Part shown: positions 10,344-18,330 of the stretch, piece by piece | Numbering within the stretch: position 1 is the first letter of the stretch | How the letters are laid out: each line of letters starts with the position of its first letter | From: Xanthomonas hydrangeae | GTDB taxonomy: Bacteria > Pseudomonadota > Gammaproteobacteria > Xanthomonadales > Xanthomonadaceae | Direction: 5' to 3' | Length of the DNA stretch: 64,000 nt | Assembly: GCA_905142475.1 (NCBI GenBank) | Contig: LR990730.1 | Span: 3,844,001 to 3,908,000 of the forward strand | Notes under the pieces: model-generated | What the model saw: the letters and a program-made list of their open reading frames with translations, nothing else | Database searches by the model: none | Told to the model about the DNA's origin: nothing | Translations under genes and position numbers: made by a program

Positions 10344-12866
10344 TCAGCGCCGGAGAAAGGGACCAGTCCGGCTGCCGCGATGCTGCGCGACCACATCAGG
10401 CGTGCCAGCTACAACAACATTGCCGCCCGCACCACCCGCGCCCGGCCCCATGTCCAGCACCCAATCGCTGCTGGCGGCCACGCGCATATCGTGTTCGACC
10501 ACGATCACCGTATTGCCCGCCGCCACCAGCCCTTGCAGCTGGCGCATCAAGGTGTCCACGTCGGCCGGATGCAGGCCGGTGGTCGGCTCGTCCAGCACAT
10601 AGACGGTGTCGCGCCGCTGCGCGCGTTGCAGTTCGGTGGCCAGCTTGATGCGCTGCGCCTCGCCACCGGAGAGTTCGGTGGCCGGCTGGCCGAGCCGCAG
10701 ATAGCCAAGCCCTACTTCGCGCAACACCTGCAACGGACGCAGCACGCTGGCGTCTTCGGCAAAGAATGTGGCGGCCTGGTCCACCGTCATTTCCAATACC
10801 TGCGCGATGCTGTGGCCACGCAGTTCGATCTCCAGGGTCTTGGCGTTGTAGCGCGCGCCATGGCAGGTGGGGCACGGTGCGTAGACGCTGGGCATGAACA
10901 GCAATTCCACGTGCACCGAGCCCTCGCCTTCGCAGGTGGCGCAGCGGCCCTTGGCGACATTGAACGAAAACTGCCCCGGGTCGTAACGGCGGCGACGCGC
11001 GGCCGGCGTGGCGGCGAATAGCTTGCGTACCGGATCGAGTAAACCTGTGTAAGTGGCGAGATTCGAACGCGGTGTGCGGCCGATCGGCTTCTGGTCCACG
11101 CGCACCAGCCGACGCACCTGATCGAGTCCACCGACGATCGCACCACCCAGCGGCACCTGCGTGCCACGCTCCAGCGGATCCAGCGCCTCGTCTTCCTCTG
11201 CCTGCGTTTGCCCAAGATGGGCGCCCAGCAATTCCACCAGCGCCTGGCTCACCAACGACGACTTGCCCGAGCCGGACACCCCGGTGACCGTGGTGAACAC
11301 GCCCAGCGGCAGATCCACATCCAGCGTACGCACATTGTTACGACTGATGCCGCGCAGCTGCAGCCACCCGGTGGCTGCGCGTGCATGGCTGTGCACCTGC
11401 GGCGGCGTGCCGAACAGATAGCGCCGCGTGGATGAAGCGTGCACCTGTTCCAATCCCGCAGGCGGGCCGCTGTAGAGCACCTGCCCGCCATGCACGCCGG
11501 CAGCCGGACCCACATCCACGATCCAGTCCGCATGGCGGATCACATCCACCTCGTGTTCCACCACGAACACCGAATTGCCTGCGGCCTTGAGCTGATCCAG
11601 CGCGCCCAGCAATGCCTGCGCATCGGCCGGATGCAAGCCGGCCGAGGGTTCGTCCATCACATACACCACGCCGAACAATTGCGAGCGGATCTGCGTGGCG
11701 AGCCGCAGCCGTTGCAGCTCGCCCGGCGACAGCGTGGGTGTGCTGCGCTCCAGGCTGAGATAGCCCAGGCCCAGTGCCTGCACCACGGCGATCCGCGCGC
11801 GTAGATCGGCAGCGATGCGTTGCGCGGCGATCGCTTGCTCAGGATGCGTGTCGGCCTGCGTGCGTGTGTTATTGCGCTTGCCGGCATCGCCCTCCGCAGC
11901 CGGGCGCAGCAACTGCGCCACTTCATCCAATGGCCGCCGCGACAACTCGCCGATATCCAGCCCGGCGAAGGTCACCGACAACGCCTCGCGCCGTAGCCGC
12001 TTGCCATCGCACTGCGGGCACTGCGTGCTGATCAGATACTGTGCCACGCGCTTTTTCATCTGCGCGCTTTGGGTGGTGGCAAAGGTGTGCAACACATAGC
12101 GCCGCGCACTGGTGAAGGTGCCCATGTAACTGGGTTCTTCCTTGCGGCGCAGCGCGCGCTTGGCCTCGTCCAGGCTGTAGCCGGCATACACCGGCACCAC
12201 CGGTTGTTCGTCGGTGTAGAGAATCCAGTCGCGGGTTTTCTTCGGCAGCGTGTGCCACGGCACGTCGACGTCGTGGCCGAGCGTGGTGAGGATGTCGCGC
12301 TGGTTCTGCCCGTGCCAGGCACCGGGCCAGGCGGCCACTGCGCGATCGCGGATGCTCAGTGTGCGATCCAGCACCATGGTCGCCTCGGTGGCGTCGTAGA
12401 TGCGCCCCAGGCCATGACAGGTGGGGCATGCACCGACGGGGGTATTGGGCGAAAATCCGTCCGCATAGATGATCTCCCGCCCCGGCGGGTAGTTACCCGC
12501 ACGCGAATACAGCATGCGCAAGGAATTGGAGATGGTGGTGACGCTGCCCACCGACGAGCGCGCACTCGGTGCACCGCGCGCCTGCTGCAAGGCCACTGCC
12601 GGCGGCAGGCCTTCGATGGAATCCACTTCCGGTACGCCGACCTGGTCGATCAGGCGCCGCGCATACGGCGAAATCGAATCCAGATAGCGGCGTTGCGCCT
12701 CGGCAAAAATGGTGCCGAACGCCAGCGACGACTTGCCCGAGCCGGACACCCCGGTGAACACCACCAGCGCATCGCGCGGGATGTCCACGTCCACGTTCTT
12801 GAGGTTGTGCTCGCGCGCACCGCGCACACGCACCAGGCCAGAGGACGACGAGATTGCGTTGGACAT
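10344..12866 (-). CDS. UvrA-family excinuclease ATPase (UvrA2-like, short form)
   Basis: An 840-residue protein from the ATG at 12866 (a TTG at 12890 would add 8 residues). It has both tandem ABC ATPase modules of UvrA: Walker A motifs GVSGSGKSS near residue 40 and again in the second half, ABC signatures [12 protein letters not shown] and [12 protein letters not shown], and zinc modules with CPTCHG/CPQCDG and CATCEG/CPTCHG cysteine pairs. Standard UvrA is about 940 residues. This protein is about 100 shorter, with the first ATPase module compacted where the UvrB-binding domain normally sits, as in UvrA2/DrrC-type proteins linked to DNA-binding drug or damage tolerance. It is therefore probably an auxiliary damage-recognition or self-protection ATPase, not the main UvrABC subunit. 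No partner genes adjoin it. Confidence 0.88.
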   Translation of the reverse strand: MSNAISSSSGLVRVRGAREHNLKNVDVDIPRDALVVFTGVSGSGKSSLAFGTIFAEAQRRYLDSISPYARRLIDQVGVPEVDSIEGLPPAVALQQARGAPSARSSVGSVTTISNSLRMLYSRAGNYPPGREIIYADGFSPNTPVGACPTCHGLGRIYDATEATMVLDRTLSIRDRAVAAWPGAWHGQNQRDILTTLGHDVDVPWHTLPKKTRDWILYTDEQPVVPVYAGYSLDEAKRALRRKEEPSYMGTFTSARRYVLHTFATTQSAQMKKRVAQYLISTQCPQCDGKRLRREALSVTFAGLDIGELSRRPLDEVAQLLRPAAEGDAGKRNNTRTQADTHPEQAIAAQRIAADLRARIAVVQALGLGYLSLERSTPTLSPGELQRLRLATQIRSQLFGVVYVMDEPSAGLHPADAQALLGALDQLKAAGNSVFVVEHEVDVIRHADWIVDVGPAAGVHGGQVLYSGPPAGLEQVHASSTRRYLFGTPPQVHSHARAATGWLQLRGISRNNVRTLDVDLPLGVFTTVTGVSGSGKSSLVSQALVELLGAHLGQTQAEEDEALDPLERGTQVPLGGAIVGGLDQVRRLVRVDQKPIGRTPRSNLATYTGLLDPVRKLFAATPAARRRRYDPGQFSFNVAKGRCATCEGEGSVHVELLFMPSVYAPCPTCHGARYNAKTLEIELRGHSIAQVLEMTVDQAATFFAEDASVLRPLQVLREVGLGYLRLGQPATELSGGEAQRIKLATELQRAQRRDTVYVLDEPTTGLHPADVDTLMRQLQGLVAAGNTVIVVEHDMRVAASSDWVLDMGPGAGGAGGNVVVAGTPDVVAQHRGSRTGPFLRR

Positions 12867-12990
12867 GACCACCAGACCGACGTTCGACAACGCACTAGCC
12901 TAGCGCGGCGCGCATGCAGCCGATGTCGTCGTCGCATCGTTTAGGTGCAGTCGAGTGCTGTAGGTCAGCAGCCTGGTCGGTCGAGTGCGC

Positions 12991-13094
12991 GGTGCCCTCG
13001 CCGCTCGCGGGACACGCCGCAAGTACGTCCATGTAGGCTCGGTGGCGGCATCCATGCCGCCACACGGTCCCGCAATCGGCGAGGACACCGCACC
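12991..13094. repeat. Long palindromic repeat, type A
   Basis: The ends GGTGCCCTCGCC and GGCGAGGACACCGCACC are inverted around nested pairs GCGGGAC/GTCCCGC, GTGGCGGCAT/ATGCCGCCAC. A close copy lies at 55357-55460, in the other repeat cluster of this window. The whole unit should fold into one long imperfect hairpin. Confidence 0.8.
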
Positions 13095-13259
13095 AGAAAG
13101 TTGGTCGGTAGTATTGTGAAAAGCAGGCAATCTCACGGGTGCATTGATTTACTGGTGCGAGCTGCAACTACTGGTGCGAGCTGTAACTACACGAGAGCCA
13201 GCGCATTAGACGCACGTCCTACATTGCTTGCACCATGCACACCGATCATCCCGACTGGT

Positions 13260-13590
13260 CCTTGCCCGCCCACCGTCGCGGGACCTTACGCGGCATGGAT
13301 GCCGCGTAAGAGCCTACACGGACGTACTTGCGGCGTGTCCCGCGATGGTGGGCGGGCAAGGGCCCTGCAGCAAACCCGCAGATCAGCCGCGAACCAACGT
13401 GCCGACGACGCTACAAGGACGTACTTGCGGCGTGTCCCGCGACGGTGGGCGGGCAAGGGCCCTGCAGCAAACCCGCAGATCAGCCGCGAACCAACGTGCC
13501 GATGACGCTACAAGGACGTATTTGCGGCGTGTCCCGCGACGGTGGGCGGGCAAGGGCCCTGCAGCAAACCCGCCAATCAGCCGCTCTACA
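13260..13590. repeat. Long palindromic repeat, type B, with its 3' half tandemly triplicated (97-bp units)
   Basis: A type B element begins with CCTTGCCCGCCCACCGTCGC, has a central perfect palindrome around TTACGCGGCAT/ATGCCGCGTAA, and returns through GTGGGCGGGCAAGG. Its right half is then repeated: the mark CGTACTTGCGG (CGTATTTGCGG in the last copy) occurs at 13323, 13420 and 13517, exactly 97 bp apart. Single copies of type B without tandem expansion occur at 55510-55644 and 55745-55876. Confidence 0.85.
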
Positions 13591-13596
13591 ACGCGA

Positions 13597-14235
13597 TCAC
13601 CCCAACGCATGCGCCGGCACCGGCTGCTCGCCGGTATCGGCCAATGCCTGCATGCGCGCCACCACGCCACTGAACAGCCGTGCGGTAGCTGCATCGCGCG
13701 TGCGGAAGATGGCTTCCAGCTCACCGTAGTACCACAGCGTGCCCTCGCGCCCGGCAGTGAACACGTTGAAGATGTCTTGGCCCACGGCGGGGTTTTCCAG
13801 ATCCTGCACGATGGTGCGCGCGTTATAGAGTTTGTCGCAACCGGACACCAGCAGCGCGCGCTCCGGGGTCTTGCGCAGATGCTCCAGGTAGGCCAACTTG
13901 CGCTCGCGCCAATCGCGTTTGCGTGCACGCTCGGTGTTGTCCACTTCGGCCTTGTCTTCGGCAGTGGCATCGGTACACGCCATCACGATGTCGGCCACGG
14001 TATCGCCGAACTGCGCGCGGATCGAGGCCTCATGGCCGCCGCCGCAGTCTTCCACCACATCGTGCAACAGGCCGGCAATGGCCTGCTCCTCATCGCCGCC
14101 GCATTCCAGCACCAGCGTGGACACGCCCAGCAAATGGCTCAGATATGGAATTTGCGTGCCCTTGCGCAGCTGCCCGGCATGGGCGATGCGCGCGTAATCC
14201 ACAGCCAGGGCGTAACGTTCGGTGAGAGCGGTCAT
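13597..14235 (-). CDS. HD-domain metal-dependent phosphohydrolase (RelA/SpoT-hydrolase-like)
   Basis: A 212-residue protein consisting of a single HD domain. Metal-binding residues are visible as H in YLSHLLGV, the HD pair in LLHDVVED and a later D in MACTDATAEDK. This arrangement is that of the hydrolase domain of SpoT and of small alarmone hydrolases (Mesh1/SAH group), so hydrolysis of (p)ppGpp or a related nucleotide is plausible; the family also contains other nucleotidases. No synthetase or TGS domain is attached. The gene stands alone and is transcribed toward the repeat array at 13.3-13.6 kb. Confidence 0.85.
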   Translation of the reverse strand: MTALTERYALAVDYARIAHAGQLRKGTQIPYLSHLLGVSTLVLECGGDEEQAIAGLLHDVVEDCGGGHEASIRAQFGDTVADIVMACTDATAEDKAEVDNTERARKRDWRERKLAYLEHLRKTPERALLVSGCDKLYNARTIVQDLENPAVGQDIFNVFTAGREGTLWYYGELEAIFRTRDAATARLFSGVVARMQALADTGEQPVPAHALG

Positions 14236-14381
14236 GGGGCGTCCGATGCGAGCGATGGCGCATTATCGCCGAGCGTGCCCAGACGCAGGGTGAGGACGCC
14301 GCGATGATGTGTGCAGGCTCAATGACACGCTGTTGCAGTCGATAACGTTAGAGTTTCCCCACGCCGCACGATTGCTCAGCC

Positions 14382-15128
14382 ATGCCGCCCCTTCCCGTTT
14401 GCAATGCCTGCCGCGATGGCCTGGACTTCCCCACCGCCATCACCATGGCGTTCCAGCCCATCGTCGATGTGTCCACCCGCACGGTCTATGCCGGCGAAGC
14501 GCTGGTGCGCGGCGTCAACGGCGAATCGGCCGGCAGCATCCTGGCCGCGGTGGATGAGCGTAACCGCTACGCCTTCGATCAGGCCTGCCGCATCAAGGCG
14601 ATCGAATGCGCCGCGCAGATCGCACTGCCGGCGTTGCTCTCGATCAACTTCATGCCCAATGCGGTCTACAACCCCGAGCACTGCCTGCGCGCCACGCTCT
14701 CGGCCACCGCGCAGTACGGCTGGCCGCTGGACGCCATCATTTTCGAAGTCAGCGAACAGGAACACCTGGCCGAGCCGGCGCATCTGCTCGAGATCATGCG
14801 CACCTATCAGGCGCGCGGCCTGAAGACCGCCATCGACGACTTCGGCGCCGGTTATTCCGGCCTCGGCCTGCTCGCCGACTTCCAGCCCGACCTGCTCAAG
14901 CTGGACATCGCGCTGGTACGCGGCATCGACGCCGACCGCAGCCGCCAGGCGATCGTGCGCCACACCACCCGCCTGTGCGAAGAACTCGGCATCGCGGTGA
15001 TCGCCGAAGGCATCGAACACCCCGACGAATACCGCGCCCTGCGCGACATGGGCATCCACCTGCAGCAAGGCTATCTGTTCGCCCGCCCAACGATCGGCAA
15101 ACTACCGCAGGTGCACTGGCCAGAGTGA
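14382..15128 (+). CDS. Stand-alone EAL-domain cyclic-di-GMP phosphodiesterase
   Basis: A 248-residue EAL protein with no GGDEF or sensor domain. The catalytic set appears complete: the E of AGEALVRG (about residue 36), N in INFMPN, E in FEVSE, the pair in IDDFGAGYSG, K in LLKLD, E in IAEGIE and Q in LQQGYLF. It should hydrolyse c-di-GMP to pGpG in the cytoplasm, a pathway that controls motility and virulence in xanthomonads. The N-terminus has a short Cys pair (CNAC) before the EAL fold. The start at 14382 has only a weak ribosome binding site. It lies between the HD hydrolase (divergent) and the zinc-finger protein gene (convergent). Confidence 0.93.
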   Translation: MPPLPVCNACRDGLDFPTAITMAFQPIVDVSTRTVYAGEALVRGVNGESAGSILAAVDERNRYAFDQACRIKAIECAAQIALPALLSINFMPNAVYNPEHCLRATLSATAQYGWPLDAIIFEVSEQEHLAEPAHLLEIMRTYQARGLKTAIDDFGAGYSGLGLLADFQPDLLKLDIALVRGIDADRSRQAIVRHTTRLCEELGIAVIAEGIEHPDEYRALRDMGIHLQQGYLFARPTIGKLPQVHWPE

Positions 15129-15302
15129 GCGCACGCGTGCGCGAACTGCCGCCCTCAGCAAACGCGCAATCGCCCGACACAAAATCCGCACCCGACCAAA
15201 TCAAACAGCACGCAAGCCGCTTTGCCGAATCCCGATTCCCCAATCCCGATTCCCAGCGGCGCCCCAGCTCCCATCCACACCCCGCCAAACAACCGCGCCG
15301 CC

Positions 15303-15608
15303 TCACACATACCGCGGAATCGGCCCCAGCTGCGGCGTCTGATCCGGCAACTCCACGTCCACCTCGTCCACATAGCACCAGCCCCACCCTTCGGGCGGGT
15401 CGTAGCCTTCGATGATGGGGTGGCGTGTGGCGTGGTAATGCGCAGTGGCGTGTTTGTGCGGCGAATCATCGCAGCAGCCCACATGGCCGCAACTGCGGCA
15501 CAGGCGCAGATGCACCCAGGTGCTGTCGATGGCCAGGCAGTCTTCGCAGCCACGTGCGCTCGGCGTGACCTCGGCAATCTGCCCGGTGTGCGTGCATTGG
15601 TCACTCAT
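15303..15608 (-). CDS. UBP-type zinc-finger domain protein
   Basis: A 101-residue protein that is almost entirely one ZnF-UBP domain: C and H ligands in CEDCLA, CRSCGHVGCC and HKHATAHYHATRHP. In eukaryotes this fold binds the free C-terminus of ubiquitin; in bacteria it occurs as a small domain often beside redox enzymes, with unknown ligand. Its ATG overlaps the stop of the upstream oxidoreductase gene in the ATGA arrangement (15605-15608), so the two are translationally coupled and probably act together. Confidence 0.88.
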   Translation of the reverse strand: MSDQCTHTGQIAEVTPSARGCEDCLAIDSTWVHLRLCRSCGHVGCCDDSPHKHATAHYHATRHPIIEGYDPPEGWGWCYVDEVDVELPDQTPQLGPIPRYV

Positions 15609-17314
15609 GATGTGGCGGACTCCTGGGTGGCAGTGGCAAGTTCGGACTCGGGCACCGGGTTGGCCTGGTGCGCAAGGTACTGGTGAATCTGCGCCACCAC
15701 TGCAGCGCCCTCGCCCACTGCGGCCGCCACACGCTTGACCGAGCCGGCGCGCACATCGCCGATGGCGAACACGCCAGGGCGATTGGTTTCCAGCGGCAGG
15801 CACGCCGGCACGCCATCGCCGCGCGTGGTGCCGGTAATGACGAATCCGCGCGCATCGGTCTCCACGCACTGCTGCAACCAACCGGTGTTGGGGTCGGCAC
15901 CGACGAACAAGAAAAGATGCCGCAGCTCCACGTGCGTGGTCTGCCCATCCGCGCGCGTGCGCAACACAGCCGCCTGCAGACCGCGCTCGGGGTCGCCTTC
16001 CAGTGCGGACACTTCGGTGCCGGTATGCAGTTGCACATTCGGCAGCGCCGCGATGCGTTCGATCAGGTATTGCGACATCGACGATTCCAGGCCTTCGCCT
16101 CGAAGGATCAGGTGCAGTTGCTTCACCCGCGGGGCCAGAAACGCCACCGCCTGGCCGGCCGAATTGCCACCGCCCACCAGCGCCACCACCCCGCCCTCGC
16201 ACAGCCGCGCTTCCACCGGCGAGGCCCAGTACGACACCCCGTGGCCTTCGAAACGGTCCAGCCCTTCGATCTCGGGGCGCCGGTAACGCGCACCCGAGGC
16301 GATCACCACGGTGCTGGCCAGCAGCTGCTTGCCATCGGCGAGATCCAGCTTCAGCGCGCCGTCTTCGCGCCCGCATTCCAGCGTGCCGGCCTCGATCGGG
16401 ATCGCCAGTTCGGCGCCGAACTTCAGTGCCTGGTTATAGGCGCGCCCGGCCAGGGCCTGGCCGGAAATCCCGGTCGGAAAACCCAGATAATTTTCGATGC
16501 GTGCCGATGCACCCGCCTGCCCGCCGATGGCACGCTGGTCCAGCACCATCACCGACAAGCCTTCGGAGGCGGCATACACCGCGGTGGCCAGGCCGGCCGG
16601 CCCGGCGCCGACAATCGCCACGTCGTAGCGCTTGTCCGGGTCGATCTCCGGGGTCATGCACAGGCAATGCGCGGCTTCGGTATCGCTGGGCTGGCGCAAC
16701 ACGCGCCCGCTGGGGCACACCATCACCGGCAAGTCGTGCTCCTGGATGCCCAACCGCTCGACCAACGCGCGGCCTTCCTCATCGGAGACATCCATCACCG
16801 TGTTGGGGTAGCCATTGCGGGTCAAAAAGCCCTGCAGACGGGTCAGATGCGGGTCGTCCGGCTCGCCGATCAACACCGACCCCGAGGCATCGCCTTCGAT
16901 CAAACCCACGCGGCGCAGGATCAACGCGCGCATCACCACCTCGCCCACTTCCGCCGAGCTGATCAATAAGGCGCGCAAATGTGCGGTGTCGAAGGGCAAT
17001 GCCAGGCAACCTTCCGGCCCGGCGCGTCCGCCGGCCAGCGACGCGCGCCCGGCCAGTTGGCTCACCTCACCGGTGAACTGGCCGGGCGTATGCAAGGTGA
17101 TGGGCTTTTCGTTGCCCAACCCGTCGCGGCGCACCACCTCGATGGCGCCTTGCAGCACCACCCACACCGGCGCATGCGCATCGCCGACCTCGAACACGGC
17201 CTCGCCCGCATCGAAACGCTGCGCCGGCCCGCTGGCAAAACGCCGCGTGATCGCCAATTGGCCCGAGTCCAGCTCGGGAAACATCTGATGGTGGCGGGTA
17301 TCGGCCAGGGACAT
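15605..17314 (-). CDS. Cyclic-nucleotide-binding, thioredoxin-like and FAD/NAD(P) oxidoreductase fusion (TrxR-like without CxxC)
   Basis: A 569-residue three-part protein from the ATG at 17314 (the frame is open to 17374, but the family starts here). Residues about 1-140 resemble a CNB domain (PGQFTGEVSQLAGR as the phosphate-binding cassette). A short thioredoxin-fold-like linker follows (about 145-225). The rest is a thioredoxin-reductase-type flavoprotein with the FAD motif VAIVGAGPAGLATA, the NADP motif VALVGGGNSAGQA and the terminal FAD motif GVFAIGDVRAGSVKRVA. The redox CxxC of true TrxR is absent: the corresponding stretch reads SYWASPVEARLC. It is therefore more like ferredoxin/flavodoxin-NADP reductase-type TrxR relatives, possibly gated by a cyclic nucleotide. 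It is coupled to the ZnF-UBP gene. Confidence 0.88.
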   Translation of the reverse strand: MSLADTRHHQMFPELDSGQLAITRRFASGPAQRFDAGEAVFEVGDAHAPVWVVLQGAIEVVRRDGLGNEKPITLHTPGQFTGEVSQLAGRASLAGGRAGPEGCLALPFDTAHLRALLISSAEVGEVVMRALILRRVGLIEGDASGSVLIGEPDDPHLTRLQGFLTRNGYPNTVMDVSDEEGRALVERLGIQEHDLPVMVCPSGRVLRQPSDTEAAHCLCMTPEIDPDKRYDVAIVGAGPAGLATAVYAASEGLSVMVLDQRAIGGQAGASARIENYLGFPTGISGQALAGRAYNQALKFGAELAIPIEAGTLECGREDGALKLDLADGKQLLASTVVIASGARYRRPEIEGLDRFEGHGVSYWASPVEARLCEGGVVALVGGGNSAGQAVAFLAPRVKQLHLILRGEGLESSMSQYLIERIAALPNVQLHTGTEVSALEGDPERGLQAAVLRTRADGQTTHVELRHLFLFVGADPNTGWLQQCVETDARGFVITGTTRGDGVPACLPLETNRPGVFAIGDVRAGSVKRVAAAVGEGAAVVAQIHQYLAHQANPVPESELATATQESATS

Positions 17315-17527
17315 GGGATGGCGACGCTGAGGGGGACTGCATGCAAGCATGGCCAGCCGTGAGGGCGATGGCAATCACCCGAATGCGCAAGACCGGCGAT
17401 GACACGCGGCACACGCGCACACGAACAAAAGTTGCTGCTGTGCAAGGACATGCGCAGCGTTTGCGGAGGAACCGGGCCAGTGGCGCGCTACCGAACTCAA
17501 CGCAGCAATCAACCGCAACCGTGCGCA

Positions 17528-18157
17528 CTATGGCTGCGCCGGCTCCCAATGTGGGCCGTGCTGCCCGGCGGCCATGCGCTCGGCCGGGCGCACACGAAAC
17601 ACCACACTGATGCGCTCGCCGACCGCACGGGCCGTCTTGGGAATGCCGTGTTCGTGGGTGACTTGCGAGGCATGGCTCATTGCCAGCAGGCTCCCGGACG
17701 CCAGGTCCACACCGATCGCACGCGTGCTGCCGTTTTTTACCCGCAACTGCATCCGGCGTGGCGCGCCCAATGAGATCAATGCGATCGGGTGCGGCGCCAG
17801 CAGCGTCTGTAGTTTGTCGTGATGCATTGCCACGCTGTCGCGGCCATCGCGATACAGATTCAGGCCCACTGCGTTGTACGGCGCGGGCAGCACGGCCTGC
17901 ACTGCCGCGAGCAGCGCGTGCAATGGCAACCCCGGCGGCAGCGGTGCATCCAGCCGATACGAGGCAAGCATGCGCGGCACCGCGACGATGCGGTCGTACA
18001 TCTCGCGGTGTTGGCTGCGCCAGTCGGTTGCCTCACGCAATGCAGCGAAGCATTCCTGCGCCAGCGAAGGCGTCAGCAGCTGCGGCCAATAGCGCACGCC
18101 GCCTTCGGCATCGTGCAGCACCTGCAAAGGCATGGAAGGAGCGTCGAACAGATCCAT
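17528..18157 (-). CDS. alkB: AlkB-family 2-oxoglutarate/Fe(II)-dependent dioxygenase
   Basis: A 209-residue AlkB-type demethylase. The iron facial triad is visible as HHD in SVAMHHDKLQ and H in THEHGIPK, followed by the 2-oxoglutarate-binding arginines in GERISVVFRVR. The substrate-lid sequence YNAVGLNLYRDGRD is typical of the AlkB2/3-like bacterial group. It should oxidatively remove alkyl groups such as 1-methyladenine and 3-methylcytosine from DNA or RNA. It is divergent from the GH92 gene with a 173-bp gap and has no ada neighbour. Confidence 0.92.
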   Translation of the reverse strand: MDLFDAPSMPLQVLHDAEGGVRYWPQLLTPSLAQECFAALREATDWRSQHREMYDRIVAVPRMLASYRLDAPLPPGLPLHALLAAVQAVLPAPYNAVGLNLYRDGRDSVAMHHDKLQTLLAPHPIALISLGAPRRMQLRVKNGSTRAIGVDLASGSLLAMSHASQVTHEHGIPKTARAVGERISVVFRVRPAERMAAGQHGPHWEPAQP

Positions 18158-18330
18158 CTGCGTGATATGCGGGCGGTCTGCGCGATTTCAGCAGCACGGC
18201 CTTGAGTTTTTCTTTGGCAAACGCGTTACGTGCACACCAGCGAGCTCAACAATGCAGGCGCACGATGCCACGCGATCAAGCCCGACAGCTGTGCTACGGT
18301 CCGGCGCTGCATCCGCCTGGAACCTTCCGC

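Larger units (their letters stand above)
12867..13596. other. 730-bp gene-free region filled with palindromic repeats
   Basis: The space between the UvrA-like gene and the HD hydrolase contains one long palindromic element (12991-13094) and a three-copy 97-bp tandem array attached to a second palindrome (13260-13590). Frames crossing it repeat the same peptide and have no coding signature. Confidence 0.8.

Noticed and set aside
13260..13590. Tandem 97-bp repeats as a CRISPR array
   Set aside because: The entire 97-bp unit is repeated, with no variable spacers between short repeats, and no cas gene is near.
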